In this document: in pieces, positions 24,982 through 33,100 of the stretch
Layout: each line of letters starts with the position of its first letter
Numbering within the stretch: position 1 is the stretch's first letter
Assembly (NCBI GenBank): GCA_046330395.1
Contig: JAXLSS010000001.1
Span: 62,001-126,000 of the forward strand
Length of the DNA: 64,000 nt
Source: Ga0077560 sp046330395
GTDB lineage: Bacteria; Actinomycetota; Thermoleophilia; Miltoncostaeales; Miltoncostaeaceae
Direction: 5' to 3'
Made by a program: the position numbers and the translations under genes
The notes under the pieces: model-generated
What the model was told of the DNA's origin: nothing
Databases searched by the model: none
What the model saw: the letters and a program-made list of their open reading frames with translations, nothing else

Positions 24982-25599
24982 ATGAACCCGCGCACCCGGC
25001 TCCTTTCTGCGCTTTCACTGACAGCACTGGCGGTCACCGCACCCGCCGTCTCGGCCGGCGTCATCCCTCAGGCCGTTCACGCGGTGGGCTGCACCGGACA
25101 GGTGCTGACGCCGGCGTTGCTGCCGTTCGGCGACATCAACCTGTACACCCTCGCGCCGCAGGGTGGGTTCGAGGGGCGCACCGACGGCTGGACCGTCCGG
25201 GGCGCCGCCCGGGTGGTGGCGGACCCCGGCTACCCGCGCGGCCCCGTCATCGACACCACCTCCATGGAGCTGGCGCCCGGCGCCACGGCCGTGAGCCCGC
25301 CCATCTGTGCCAGCGCCATCACGCCCACCTTCCGGGTGTTCCTGAAGGCGCTGTCCGCGGGAGCCGGCGCGGCCACCATCGACGTCAGCTACCCGTCCGC
25401 CACGGGCGCCACCGAGCACGACGTCATCTCGGTGGCCGCCGGATCGGGCGCGTGGGCGCTGTCTCCGATCCTGCGCGTGGACACCCGCAAGATCGCCGTG
25501 GACAGGCTGGGCTGGGGACGCATCCGCATCGCCGTCACCGCACCGTCCAACAGCGCCCTGCGTCTGGACGACCTGTTCGTGGATCCGAAGATGCGCTGA
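24982..25599 (+). CDS. secreted protein of unknown function
   Basis: A 205-residue protein with a Sec signal peptide (LLSALSLTALAVTAPAVSAG). The remainder is predicted beta-rich and resembles a carbohydrate-binding-like jelly roll (FEGRTDGWTVRGAARVV, and RLDDLFVDP at the end). The ATG at 24982 has GGGAGG nine bases upstream; the frame is open to 24919 without one. Substrate and partners are unknown. Confidence 0.65.
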   Translation: MNPRTRLLSALSLTALAVTAPAVSAGVIPQAVHAVGCTGQVLTPALLPFGDINLYTLAPQGGFEGRTDGWTVRGAARVVADPGYPRGPVIDTTSMELAPGATAVSPPICASAITPTFRVFLKALSAGAGAATIDVSYPSATGATEHDVISVAAGSGAWALSPILRVDTRKIAVDRLGWGRIRIAVTAPSNSALRLDDLFVDPKMR

Positions 25600-25660
25600 G
25601 CGCGCGGTGCGGCCGGGGCCGCGTGCGGGGGGAATCCGCCGCGGCCCGCCGCCTCGATGC

Positions 25661-26248
25661 TCAGCCGTCGCCGAGTGATGCCTTCGCGCGCGCCTTGCGC
25701 GCCGCCCCCGCCTCGGTGGTCTCGCCCTCGGTGATGCGGATGCCGTCCGCCGACTCCAGGTGCGCGCGCACGAACCACAGGTACTTCTCCAGGTCGTGCA
25801 GCTGCCCGATGATCATGTCCTGGCTCACCATGTCCAGCGAGTCCAGGCTCTCCATCACCTGGCGGTGGCTGGCGATGACGCCCTGGTACACAAGGTCCAG
25901 CGCGCCGAGGTGGGCGATGGCCGTGGCCCGTCGCAGGTCGTAGTCATCCCAGCCGCGGGCGGCCACGAGCGCGCCCGGCGTGCCAATCGGCGACCCGCCC
26001 AGCGCGGAGATGCGCTCGGCCGTGTCATCGATCATCTCCAGCACCCCGGCGTGCTGGGGGTCGAGCATCTCGTGCACCCCGATGAACGTGGGGCCCACCA
26101 CGTTCCAGTGGATGTGCTTCAGCGTCAGCGCGAGGTCGGTGAGGGCCACCAGCCGGCCCTGCAGCATGTCGACGATGGCCTGGCTGTCCTTCTCGGTGAT
26201 GGCCGGCAGCGGCGTGCCGACCTTGGACTTCCCGTTCCGTGTGGGCAT
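25661..26248 (-). CDS. dps: Dps family ferritin-like DNA-protection protein
   Basis: A 195-residue Dps protein that oxidises and stores iron and protects DNA under stress. The ferroxidase residues are in LKHIHWNVVGP (His) and HEMLDPQHAGVLEMIDDTAE (Asp and Glu). The long C-terminal tail is Ala/Lys/Arg-rich (AGAARKARAKASLG), which in other Dps proteins contacts DNA. The ATG at 26248 gives a basic N-terminal tail as well. Confidence 0.93.
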   Translation of the reverse strand: MPTRNGKSKVGTPLPAITEKDSQAIVDMLQGRLVALTDLALTLKHIHWNVVGPTFIGVHEMLDPQHAGVLEMIDDTAERISALGGSPIGTPGALVAARGWDDYDLRRATAIAHLGALDLVYQGVIASHRQVMESLDSLDMVSQDMIIGQLHDLEKYLWFVRAHLESADGIRITEGETTEAGAARKARAKASLGDG

Positions 26249-26434
26249 TGACTGCCTCCAGATCGCGTGAGTACCACCGGGGACGTGGCCCCGCGACCTG
26301 TTCATTCCACGGATGGCGGACTCGCAATCACGGTGAGCTCATGGGGACCTGACGGTGAACGGCAGGCACGGCACGTCCGCGCCGCGCCACCGCTCCTCCT
26401 CAGGGCGCCTCCAATACGCACCCGGGGTTGCGCG

Positions 26435-27079
26435 TCAGCGTCTGGTGAACACGAGGTGCACCACGCCGCTGGGGGACGGCACGGCCTCGATGGCGAAGCG
26501 GTCCTCGAGACCCTCCAGGCCGTCCCATAGGCGCACGCCGCGCCCCAGCACGATGGGCACCAGCACGATGTGCATGTAGTCGACCAGGTCGGCGGCCAGG
26601 AAATCGCGCACCGTGGAGGGCCCGCCGCCGATGCGCACGTCGCGGTCGCCAGCCGCCTCGCGCGCCGCGGCGAGCGCATCCGCCGGGCTCGCGTCGAGGA
26701 AGTGGAAGGTGGTGCCGCCCTCCATGGGGATGGACGGACGCGTGTGGTGGGTCAGCACGAACGCGGGCGTGTGGAACGGCGGGTCGTCGCCCCACCAGCC
26801 CTTCCAGGACTCGTCCTCCCAGGGGCCGCGCTGGGGGCCGAACTTGTTGCGGCCCATGATCTCCGCGCCCACGCCCTCGTTCCACTGCCGGGCGAAGGCC
26901 TCGTCAACGCCGAGGCTCCCGCCCTCGGTTCCGAACATGGTCTTGAAGGTGCGTGTCTCGAACGCCCACGACATCAGCCGTGTCCCGGCATGGCCGAACG
27001 GCGCCTCCAGCGTCTGGCCCTCGCCGGTGGAGTAGCCGTCCAGTGACACCGTGAAGTTCTCGACCCGCACCTTTGACAT
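26435..27079 (-). CDS. dihydrofolate-reductase-like (RibD C-terminal) protein
   Basis: A 214-residue protein of the RibD_C/DHFR-like family (start KVRVENFTVSLDGYSTGEG; NADPH-site segment DVRIGGGPSTVRDFLAA; end SGVVHLVFTRR). The family includes reductases of unknown substrate. It is divergent from an HxlR-type regulator, with a palindrome between the starts, so that regulator probably controls it. Confidence 0.85.
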   Translation of the reverse strand: MSKVRVENFTVSLDGYSTGEGQTLEAPFGHAGTRLMSWAFETRTFKTMFGTEGGSLGVDEAFARQWNEGVGAEIMGRNKFGPQRGPWEDESWKGWWGDDPPFHTPAFVLTHHTRPSIPMEGGTTFHFLDASPADALAAAREAAGDRDVRIGGGPSTVRDFLAADLVDYMHIVLVPIVLGRGVRLWDGLEGLEDRFAIEAVPSPSGVVHLVFTRR

Positions 27080-27102
27080 GCCGCCTCCATCCCGAGTGAT
27101 TG

Positions 27103-27120
27103 CAAAGTGAGATCACTTTG
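27103..27120. promoter_or_regulatory. palindrome between divergent genes (HxlR operator candidate)
   Basis: CAAAGTGA, two bases, then TCACTTTG form a perfect 18-bp palindrome 24 bases upstream of the reductase start and 38 bases upstream of the HxlR start. HxlR-family proteins bind such sites as dimers next to their own genes. Confidence 0.5.
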
Positions 27121-27157
27121 GCCGGGCGATCCTCGCACGGGGACGCGGGCGGGCACA

Positions 27158-27685
27158 ATGGGGGGTGTGCGCGGCGAACCCCGCTCTGGGTGCCCCATCA
27201 ACGCCGGCCTGGAGGCGCTGGGAGACCCGTGGTCGCTGCTGGTGCTGCGCGACATCGTGTTCGGCAACCGGCGGTACTTCCGAGACCTGCTGGGCCGCTC
27301 GGAGGAGGGTATCGCGTCCAACACCCTCAGCAGCCGCCTGAAGCGGCTGGTGGCCGCCGGGCTGCTCACCCGCGGCGAGGCGGCGCGAGGGCAGCGCGCC
27401 AGGTACAGCCTCACCGAAGCCGGCATCCAGACCGTGCCCATCATGGTGGCCCTGGGCAACTGGGGACTGGCGCACCGCACCGGCTCGGAGGAACTGCGCA
27501 TCCGCGCCGAGCTGCTGCGGGACGGCGGCCCGGAATTGTTCGAGCAGCTCATGGACGAGTTGCGCGAGGAGCACCTCGGGATCCCCCGGCCCCACCCGGA
27601 CGCACCGTCCGCGGCCCATCTGCTGGAGGCGGCGTATCGGAGCCGCGTGGAGCGGAGCGGCCCCAATCAGGCGGGTGAGCCGTGA
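27158..27685 (+). CDS. HxlR-family winged-helix regulator
   Basis: A 175-residue regulator with the HxlR signature CPINAGLEALGDPWSLLVLR and RSEEGIASNTLSSRLKRLV. HxlR proteins often respond to aldehydes or redox stress through the N-terminal cysteine. The ATG at 27158 places this cysteine near residue 12, as in the family; the frame is open to 27107. A C-terminal extension of about 60 residues is of unknown role. Confidence 0.88.
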   Translation: MGGVRGEPRSGCPINAGLEALGDPWSLLVLRDIVFGNRRYFRDLLGRSEEGIASNTLSSRLKRLVAAGLLTRGEAARGQRARYSLTEAGIQTVPIMVALGNWGLAHRTGSEELRIRAELLRDGGPELFEQLMDELREEHLGIPRPHPDAPSAAHLLEAAYRSRVERSGPNQAGEP

Positions 27686-27746
27686 TACGGGTTCGGCCAC
27701 CACGCGCCGGGATCCGCCGGCTCGAGGGGGGTCGTCCGCGCGACTC

Positions 27747-28346
27747 CTAGGTCGATTCACAGGCGATGCCGTCGCCGTCGGCGTCCAGGTGGTCGACGTC
27801 GACACCCACGACGCGGAAGTCCCGCGCGCTGATGTCCCCACAATTCACATCGTGGTTCAGCGGAAGGCAGGCTCCGGAGTAGTTCGGATTGCACCGAGTC
27901 GACGTCGTCGGGCCTGTCGAACCGCCACCGGCGGATGCCCGCGGTGGAAGCGTGATCACGCCCTCCCGGGCGATCTTGAAGCCATTTCCCGTCCGACCGT
28001 CAAGACACGTGACCCCCGACTCTGCGGAGACGCACCGGAAACCGAATCCCCGGGTGGAGAAGCCGTAGCGAAGTGTGCGGGCCTGATTCAGCGGTCCAAG
28101 CGAGCCGAAGCCGACGGCTCTGCCGCGCTTCCCTGCCTGGACCAACGCGCCCCGGCGCGGGTTGAGCGTCACGCACGCGGCGCTGGGTGCGCCGGTGTCC
28201 GATGGGCCGAGGACACATCTGATGTTGCCCGTCGGGCTCTGGAACTCAACGGGCGGAGGTGCCGGCGCTGCCGCGGCCGTGGCGATGATCCAGATCGGCC
28301 CCGCGAGGCATGTGCCGAGGGCTGCTCCCAGGAGCGCGGGTCGCAC
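27747..28346 (-). CDS. secreted excalibur-domain calcium-binding protein
   Basis: A 199-residue exported protein. An N-terminal hydrophobic signal (LLGAALGTCLAGPIWIIATA) is followed by a Cys-containing region (PTGNIRCVLG) typical of small actinobacterial secreted proteins. The C-terminus is an excalibur domain ending DHLDADGDGIACES, which has a DxDxDG calcium-binding loop. The GTG at 28346 is preceded by GGAGG nine bases upstream, which decides the start over the longer open frame to 28508. Confidence 0.85.
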   Translation of the reverse strand: MRPALLGAALGTCLAGPIWIIATAAAAPAPPPVEFQSPTGNIRCVLGPSDTGAPSAACVTLNPRRGALVQAGKRGRAVGFGSLGPLNQARTLRYGFSTRGFGFRCVSAESGVTCLDGRTGNGFKIAREGVITLPPRASAGGGSTGPTTSTRCNPNYSGACLPLNHDVNCGDISARDFRVVGVDVDHLDADGDGIACEST

Positions 28347-28741
28347 AGCGACGTCCTCCAAGTGTGGTGGTTTCCGAGGGTTTGCGGCCCCGGACGTCCC
28401 GACCGAGTGGTCAGCTGGGCGGAGCGGCAACGCTACGACCCGGGCGGAACTCACGAAACTGATCGTCTGAACAGGCGGCGCGGTGCGTTCGCCGTGGGAG
28501 GCACGCACCGCCGCCGTCGTGTCCTCGATTCAGGCCCTCATTCGGGCTGGTATCACCCTGCGCTGCGGAGATTCGCCACGGATCGGGCGACGGCCGCTAT
28601 CCATGAACGCGCCCGGACGCACCGGCCGATGGGGTGGTCTTCTTCTTCAGCCCATTCCGACTCCCCGGGGACCCCGGGGTGGGGTCTCCCAGGTGCTCCG
28701 CACGCCGTCCCGGGAAGATTGCTCCGGGGGTCGGTGCGTGG
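28347..28741. other. 395-base gap without recognised gene
   Basis: This gap separates the excalibur gene start from the 3' end of the next minus-strand gene. It holds the excalibur ribosome site and presumably its promoter, and short C/G-rich inverted repeats around 28660-28690 that could end the methyltransferase operon. I see no credible coding frame or RNA. Confidence 0.4.
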
Positions 28742-29482
28742 TCAGAGTTGCGGGATCAACACACCCGCGCTGAGCAGGACCAGGGCCGCAGCGGATGCCC
28801 GCAACGCGCCGTCCAGTGGTGTGGCGAGCACCGCGATGTCGAGCTCACGCGAGCTGCCGTCGGTGAGCTCCTGCGTTCCGGTCAGCGACACGGTGCGCCG
28901 TCGCAGCTCGCGCACCGGGGAGCTCAGCCGCCGCTGCGCCACGCTCAGCCCGAAGCACCCCGCCGCGACCAGCAGTCCCTGGACGCGCAGCTGCTGGGCG
29001 TTGATCCAGTAGCTGGTGAGTGCCGGGAAGGCACCCCAGGACAGGGCGAACCAGAGGTCGGTGTGGAAGCGGCCGCCGAACAGCTCGAGGTTGTAGGCCA
29101 CCAGGATGAACGCGCCCGCGACCACGAAGGGCACCAGGCCGGCCGACACCGTGATGGCGCCCGCCACGCCGATGCCCACCGCACCGACCAGCCCGGCCAC
29201 CGCGAGCGCCACCAGCACGCCGTCCGAGAGCCGCGTCGCGAGCGGCCGGCCCGCCAGCTCGTCGAGCGCGTGGGCGCTGACGCCCACCCCGAGGAAGAAC
29301 GCCAGCATGGTCGCCACCAGGCGATCGTGGTGCACGGTGGGCGCCGCCGCGGCACCGAAGGCCACGTAGCTCAGGTGCCACGCGGTGTACGGCGGGTGCA
29401 GCAGGGTGACCAGGTCGCGCCAGCCGCCAGGCCGCAGCGCATAGAAGGCGGGGCGGTCGAGCGCCCGGCGTTCAGCTGTCAT
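28742..29482 (-). CDS. polytopic membrane protein of unknown family
   Basis: A 246-residue protein with about seven hydrophobic segments. DLVTLLHPPYTAWHLSYVAF and SAHALDELAGRPL are its most distinctive stretches, and the layout is reminiscent of UbiA-type prenyltransferases although no DxxxD pair is clear. Its start overlaps the end of the methyltransferase gene, so the two are co-transcribed. Pairing with a UbiE-like methyltransferase suggests quinone or isoprenoid-lipid metabolism, as inference only. Confidence 0.6.
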   Translation of the reverse strand: MTAERRALDRPAFYALRPGGWRDLVTLLHPPYTAWHLSYVAFGAAAAPTVHHDRLVATMLAFFLGVGVSAHALDELAGRPLATRLSDGVLVALAVAGLVGAVGIGVAGAITVSAGLVPFVVAGAFILVAYNLELFGGRFHTDLWFALSWGAFPALTSYWINAQQLRVQGLLVAAGCFGLSVAQRRLSSPVRELRRRTVSLTGTQELTDGSSRELDIAVLATPLDGALRASAAALVLLSAGVLIPQL

Positions 29483-30215
29483 CGCGGGTGCCCCACATCA
29501 CCACGCCGCCGCCCAGGCTCATCGGCCGCACCTGAACGTCGGCAATCCCGGCCTGAGTCCACAGCTCCGCGAGATCGGACAGCGAGCGGTCCGCGTAGAA
29601 CGCGGGGATGCTCCGCGCCAGGAACGTGCCGGTGTCGCCCCACTCGCGTGACACCAGTCGCCCCAGCGCCGGGAGGCCCACGCGCGTGTACGCCGTCCAC
29701 AGCGCGCGCCACACCGGAGCGGAGGGGACCCCGAACTCGAGCGAGGCGATCCGGCCGCCCGGGCGCACAACCCGCGCCAGCTCCCGCAGCGTGGTGGCGG
29801 GGTCGTCCACGTAGCGCAGCAGGTACGTGAACGTGAGGTGGTCGAACGCGCCATCGGGGAACGGCAGATGCTCAGCCTCGCCGGTCACCAGCGACACGCG
29901 TGACCGCAGAAGTGGGTCGGCCGCCACGCGGGCCCGTGCCCGCTCCAGCATCGCCTCGCTCTGATCGAGGGCCACCACCGTGCACCCGTACCGGCGCACC
30001 AGGGCGGCCGCCACCATCCCCGTCCCCGTCGCCACGTCCAGCACCCGGTCCCCCGGGCCGGCCCGTACCGCCGCCACCATTGCGCGCCGCCAGCGGGGGT
30101 CCTGCCCGAAGCTCAGCGCAGCGCCGGCACGGTCGTAGTGCTGTGCCAGCCCGGAGAACAGCTGCACCGCATGGCGCTTGCGCTCCCCGGCGTCGCCGAT
30201 GGCCTCCTCGCTCAT
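29472..30215 (-). CDS. UbiE/MenG-like SAM methyltransferase
   Basis: A 247-residue class I methyltransferase. Motif I is VLDVATGTGMVAAALVRRYG, with HLPFPDGAFDHLTFTYLLRY and ELARVVRPGGRIASLEFGVP, the pattern of demethylmenaquinone/ubiquinone C-methyltransferases. The ATG at 30215 is the family-like start; the frame is open to 30281. Whether it is the true MenG or a paralogue cannot be decided here. Confidence 0.82.
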   Translation of the reverse strand: MSEEAIGDAGERKRHAVQLFSGLAQHYDRAGAALSFGQDPRWRRAMVAAVRAGPGDRVLDVATGTGMVAAALVRRYGCTVVALDQSEAMLERARARVAADPLLRSRVSLVTGEAEHLPFPDGAFDHLTFTYLLRYVDDPATTLRELARVVRPGGRIASLEFGVPSAPVWRALWTAYTRVGLPALGRLVSREWGDTGTFLARSIPAFYADRSLSDLAELWTQAGIADVQVRPMSLGGGVVMWGTRDDS

Positions 30216-30315
30216 CGGCCGAGCATGGCCGCAGGGCTCGCCCTCAAGCAAGCGAGTACGGCCGGTCTGCGGGCAGAACAAGAAAAGCCCTGCACTTGCA
30301 GGGCTTCGGTCCGGA

Positions 30316-30387
30316 TGGGCAGTACTGGGATTGAACCAGTGACCTCTCGCGTGTGAGGCGAGCGCTCTCCCGCTGAGCTAACTGCCC
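30316..30387 (-). tRNA. tRNA-Val(CAC)
   Basis: A complete cloverleaf on the minus strand: acceptor GGGCAGT/ACTGCCC, D arm GCTCAGCGGGAGAGC, anticodon stem CTCGC/GCGAG with loop CTCACAC, and T arm ACTGG-TTCAATC-CCAGT. The anticodon is CAC and the discriminator base is A. The CCA end is not encoded. Confidence 0.95.
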
Positions 30388-30549
30388 GGGGACGGGGAGG
30401 ATACCAACCGTCCGGTGGCGGCGGAAGCACGGTCATCCCGCGGCTCCCGTCGTCCCCACCCCGACACCGGGACCGCACCGCCCCTCATGCGGGAGTCCAC
30501 CCGGGTGGCGGACGCTCCCATCAGGTAAAGCGTACGCGAGAGGACCGCC

Positions 30550-31224
30550 ATGCCGCGACTTCACGCTCCCCAGATGGTCACCAACAGCCGGATGCTCTAT
30601 TTCACCTGGATCCCCGCCGACCCCGAGGCCGTGCGGGCCATGGTCCCGCCGGAGCTGGACGTGGCCGACAACGCACAATGCTTCATCAACCAGTACGTGG
30701 TCGATTCCCGCGAGCAGACCTCGGGCTTCGAGGCGTACTCGCTCACCTACGCGGGGGCGGACCTGAAGGGGCAGCACACCCCGGACGGTCTGGTGCCGGG
30801 CCGCTGGTGGACCCACTACTTCAACTCCAACGAGGAGATGCGGAGCTACGCCTCGGCCCGCGGCGTGCCGGCCAGCCCGGGTGAGACCACCCTGGAGATC
30901 AGCGACGGCGTCCTCACCGCCACCACCTCGGCCGACGGTGTGCCGGTGATGCGCACCACCGTGCGTGTGGGCGCGGACGTCGCAATGGTCGGCAACGGCC
31001 AGCTGCGGTACATCACGCGCGTGCAGGACGAGCTGGTGGCCGGCCTGTATCCGTTCATCGCCGGCCTGGTGCAGCCCTGGGAGGTGTTGAGCTTCGAGTT
31101 CCTCGAGCCCGAGCACCCGGTGTACGCGTTGCGGCCCGCGGACCCGCTGCAGGTGACCTGGGGCTTCTACTCGCCCAACGCGTCCTTCTGTTACCCGGGT
31201 GGCGAGGGGCCGCTCGACGGGTAG
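30550..31224 (+). CDS. acetoacetate decarboxylase family protein
   Basis: A 224-residue protein of the acetoacetate decarboxylase-like fold (YFTWIPADPEAVRAMVPPEL at residues 17-36, and LVAGLYPFIAGL-type C-terminal segment). I do not see the classical Schiff-base lysine motif, so the activity may differ from decarboxylation. The ATG at 30550 has GAGAGGA seven bases upstream. It stands alone between two tRNA genes. Confidence 0.75.
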   Translation: MPRLHAPQMVTNSRMLYFTWIPADPEAVRAMVPPELDVADNAQCFINQYVVDSREQTSGFEAYSLTYAGADLKGQHTPDGLVPGRWWTHYFNSNEEMRSYASARGVPASPGETTLEISDGVLTATTSADGVPVMRTTVRVGADVAMVGNGQLRYITRVQDELVAGLYPFIAGLVQPWEVLSFEFLEPEHPVYALRPADPLQVTWGFYSPNASFCYPGGEGPLDG

Positions 31225-31286
31225 CGCACACGGCCGGTCCCCCCCGCGGGAAGCCGCCACGCGGACCCGTCGGGGGAGGCCGGGCA

Positions 31287-31376
31287 CGGAGAGGGAGGGA
31301 TTTGAACCCTCGAGGCGGGGGTTGCCCACCTACGCGATTTCCAGTCGCGCTCCTTCGGCCGCTCGGACACCTCTCC
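31287..31376 (-). tRNA. tRNA-Ser(GGA)
   Basis: A class II tRNA on the minus strand: acceptor GGAGAGG/CCTCTCC, anticodon stem CGCGA/TCGCG with loop CTGGAAA (anticodon GGA), a long variable arm and T arm GAGGG-TTCAAAT-CCCTC. The discriminator base is G, as expected for serine. Confidence 0.95.
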
Positions 31377-31455
31377 AGAGCGCCGGGGATGTTAGCGCGC
31401 CGCGCATTCGGTGGCGGTCGCGGAAGCGCTTGGGCGCCGTGCTAGCGTCTGCCGC

Positions 31456-31544
31456 GGAGGGGTGGCAGAGCGGTCGAATGCGGCGGTCTCGAAAACCGTT
31501 TCGGGCGGTTCCGTCCGACGAGGGTTCAAATCCCTCCTCCTCCG
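31456..31544 (+). tRNA. tRNA-Ser(CGA), attachment site of the mobile element
   Basis: A class II tRNA: acceptor GGAGGGG/CTCCTCC, anticodon stem GCGGT/ACCGT with loop CTCGAAA (anticodon CGA), a long variable arm, T arm GAGGG-TTCAAAT-CCCTC and discriminator G. Its 3' part from the anticodon loop onward is duplicated exactly at 47166-47239. The tRNA stays intact because the element brings its own copy of the 3' end. Confidence 0.95.
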
Positions 31545-31559
31545 CTTCCGGGCCCGGGA
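31486..31559 (+). repeat. attachment site, left copy (74-bp direct repeat)
   Basis: This 74-bp segment, from the anticodon loop of tRNA-Ser(CGA) to 15 bases past its 3' end, is identical to 47166-47239. Flanking bases differ immediately on both sides (G/C before, A/C after). It is the left junction of the integrated element. Confidence 0.92.
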
Positions 31560-31589
31560 AACGCGATGTCCATCGCATTCCCGGGCCCG
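31549..31589 (+). terminator. terminator hairpin after tRNA-Ser(CGA)
   Basis: CGGGCCCGGGAA (31549-31560) and its exact complement (31578-31589) form a 12-bp stem with a 17-base loop just after the tRNA. The right junction at 47229 onward keeps a shorter version of the same hairpin, presumably the original chromosomal terminator. Confidence 0.7.
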
Positions 31590-31644
31590 CCTGGTTGGGT
31601 CAACTGACTGCGCTCGAGTCCGCCCAAGACCGCTAGAAACCGCC

Positions 31645-31681
31645 CCTCGCGTCAGTTGACTGACGCGAGAATTGACGCGAG
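31645..31681. repeat. integrase arm-type site cluster, left end
   Basis: Three copies of YTGACGCGAG lie here, one inverted (about 31645-31654) and two direct (31660-31669 and 31672-31681). Two related copies occur near the right end (47085-47094 and 47097-47107). Short repeats close to both att copies are what a tyrosine integrase uses as arm sites. Confidence 0.5.
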
Positions 31682-31844
31682 GGACGCGTTGCCTGATGAC
31701 CCTTCTGGCGCTGTCGCGACGGCCGACGACTGACGACTGTGGGGCCTGCGGACCTAGCCGGACACGCTCCACGCCACGTCCGCGAAGATCAGATCCACCT
31801 TGGTGCATCTTGTGCGCAAGAACTTCCACGGGGATGTCTGGCTG

Positions 31845-32276
31845 CTACTCCCAGGGTGGGTGCAGGACGCTCACGGTGCCGTCTCGGCGGACCGTGAGGA
31901 TGAAGGGTGGTTCCAAGCGGGCGAGCTGGGTGGTGATGGCTGTCGTGGCCTCTTGGAGGGCGGCCGCGGTGTGGTCTGCGGTCAGCTGGGCGGAGGCGGA
32001 GACGAACACGGCCCCGACGCGGTGTTCCCGCAGCGCGGCGCGCTCGGCGCCGCGGAGGCGGATGCGGCGGTCCTGGGTGACGAACACCCAGCCGCGGGCC
32101 GCGACGGCTGCAAGGAGGTCCTCGTCTTCTGTCTCTTGCGGGAAGTGGTCGTCGTGGATTTCCACCTCCCAGCCGGCCGCGGCGAGGAGCCTGGGCACCC
32201 TGCGTCCCAGATTCCGGTCAAAGAAGAACCGGGGAGGGGCTATGCCGCCCGTGCCAGCGGCTGCTGCAGTGCCCAC
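31845..32276 (-). CDS. PIN-like toxin (DUF5615-type)
   Basis: A 143-residue protein with a PIN-like fold: FFFDRNLGRRVPRLLAAAGW at the start, then HDDHFPQETEDEDLLAAVA and VFVTQDRRIR, the acidic residues expected in a PIN-type ribonuclease site. The start overlaps the upstream DUF433 gene by 37 bases. Such DUF433/DUF5615 pairs are type II toxin-antitoxin modules by family association. It could stabilise the mobile element. Confidence 0.75.
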   Translation of the reverse strand: MGTAAAAGTGGIAPPRFFFDRNLGRRVPRLLAAAGWEVEIHDDHFPQETEDEDLLAAVAARGWVFVTQDRRIRLRGAERAALREHRVGAVFVSASAQLTADHTAAALQEATTAITTQLARLEPPFILTVRRDGTVSVLHPPWE

Positions 32277-32932
32277 TCGTACCGAAGCGCCTGCTCGACC
32301 TCGAACGGTTCAAGCCCGAAGTCCGCGGCGATCTCCGGGACGTGCTCGCGCGCGAGGAAGCGCTGCAGCAGGATCTCCGTCCGGACCCCCCGCACCGCGG
32401 GCAGTCCGAAGTCGACTCGAGGATTCAGGCGCACCACGTTCTCGCCCTCTGGGGGTCGCCACGCCGACGCGACGCCGCTCTGCCAGTCGATCGTTTCCAG
32501 GTATTGCTCGATCGCCGGGGCCAGCGCCCGCTGGCCACCTTGGGTCAAGGTTGTAAACGAGGCCCCACGCGTGTCGCTGGCATCGGCGAGTGCGAACAGG
32601 TCCCGCCCGCCGATCCAGACCCGTTGACGGGAAAACGGATGCGCACCGAACTCCGCCGAGGCAATCTGATGGGCTGTGCGGATGCGCTGCAGCGAGATTC
32701 CCCGGCGCCGCCACGCGCCGATGAGCGCCGCCTCAATCAGGTTCTCGAAAGACAGAAGCAATTGGCCGAGCTGACGCTCCTCGGGCAGCTCCAACAAGGG
32801 CGGGTACACGTGGTCTGCAACCCGGTAGCCCTCCGCCCAGTTCCTGAGCGTCGTCGCGGCCACCCGCGCATATCTCGCCGCCTCCGAGAGCGGATAGATC
32901 GGGCGGGACTCCGGTGCGGGGCGATCAGCCAT
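32240..32932 (-). CDS. DUF433 antitoxin with MerR-like HTH
   Basis: A 230-residue protein. Residues 14-35 (PLSEAARYARVAATTLRNWA) look like a MerR/excisionase-type helix-turn-helix. The C-terminal 60 residues (GVRTEILLQRFLA...VPEIAADFGLEPFEVEQAL) are a DUF433 domain. It precedes the PIN-like toxin gene and overlaps it, so it is the likely antitoxin and autorepressor. Confidence 0.75.
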   Translation of the reverse strand: MADRPAPESRPIYPLSEAARYARVAATTLRNWAEGYRVADHVYPPLLELPEERQLGQLLLSFENLIEAALIGAWRRRGISLQRIRTAHQIASAEFGAHPFSRQRVWIGGRDLFALADASDTRGASFTTLTQGGQRALAPAIEQYLETIDWQSGVASAWRPPEGENVVRLNPRVDFGLPAVRGVRTEILLQRFLAREHVPEIAADFGLEPFEVEQALRYEWALQQPLARAA

Positions 32933-33100
32933 TCGCCGAGTTTAGTGGCGCCTGCCGTCGGCTGCGTTCACCACGTGCCTACCTGGGCGCGAGGGGGCTC
33001 GCCTCGTGTGGCCCGAGGCGAGGCGGCTGCGTGCCGAACGTTCTTCATGGGGATGGTCGCAACGTCACCCGTGTCGTAGCGGCTCTGGTAGACAGCGCGT

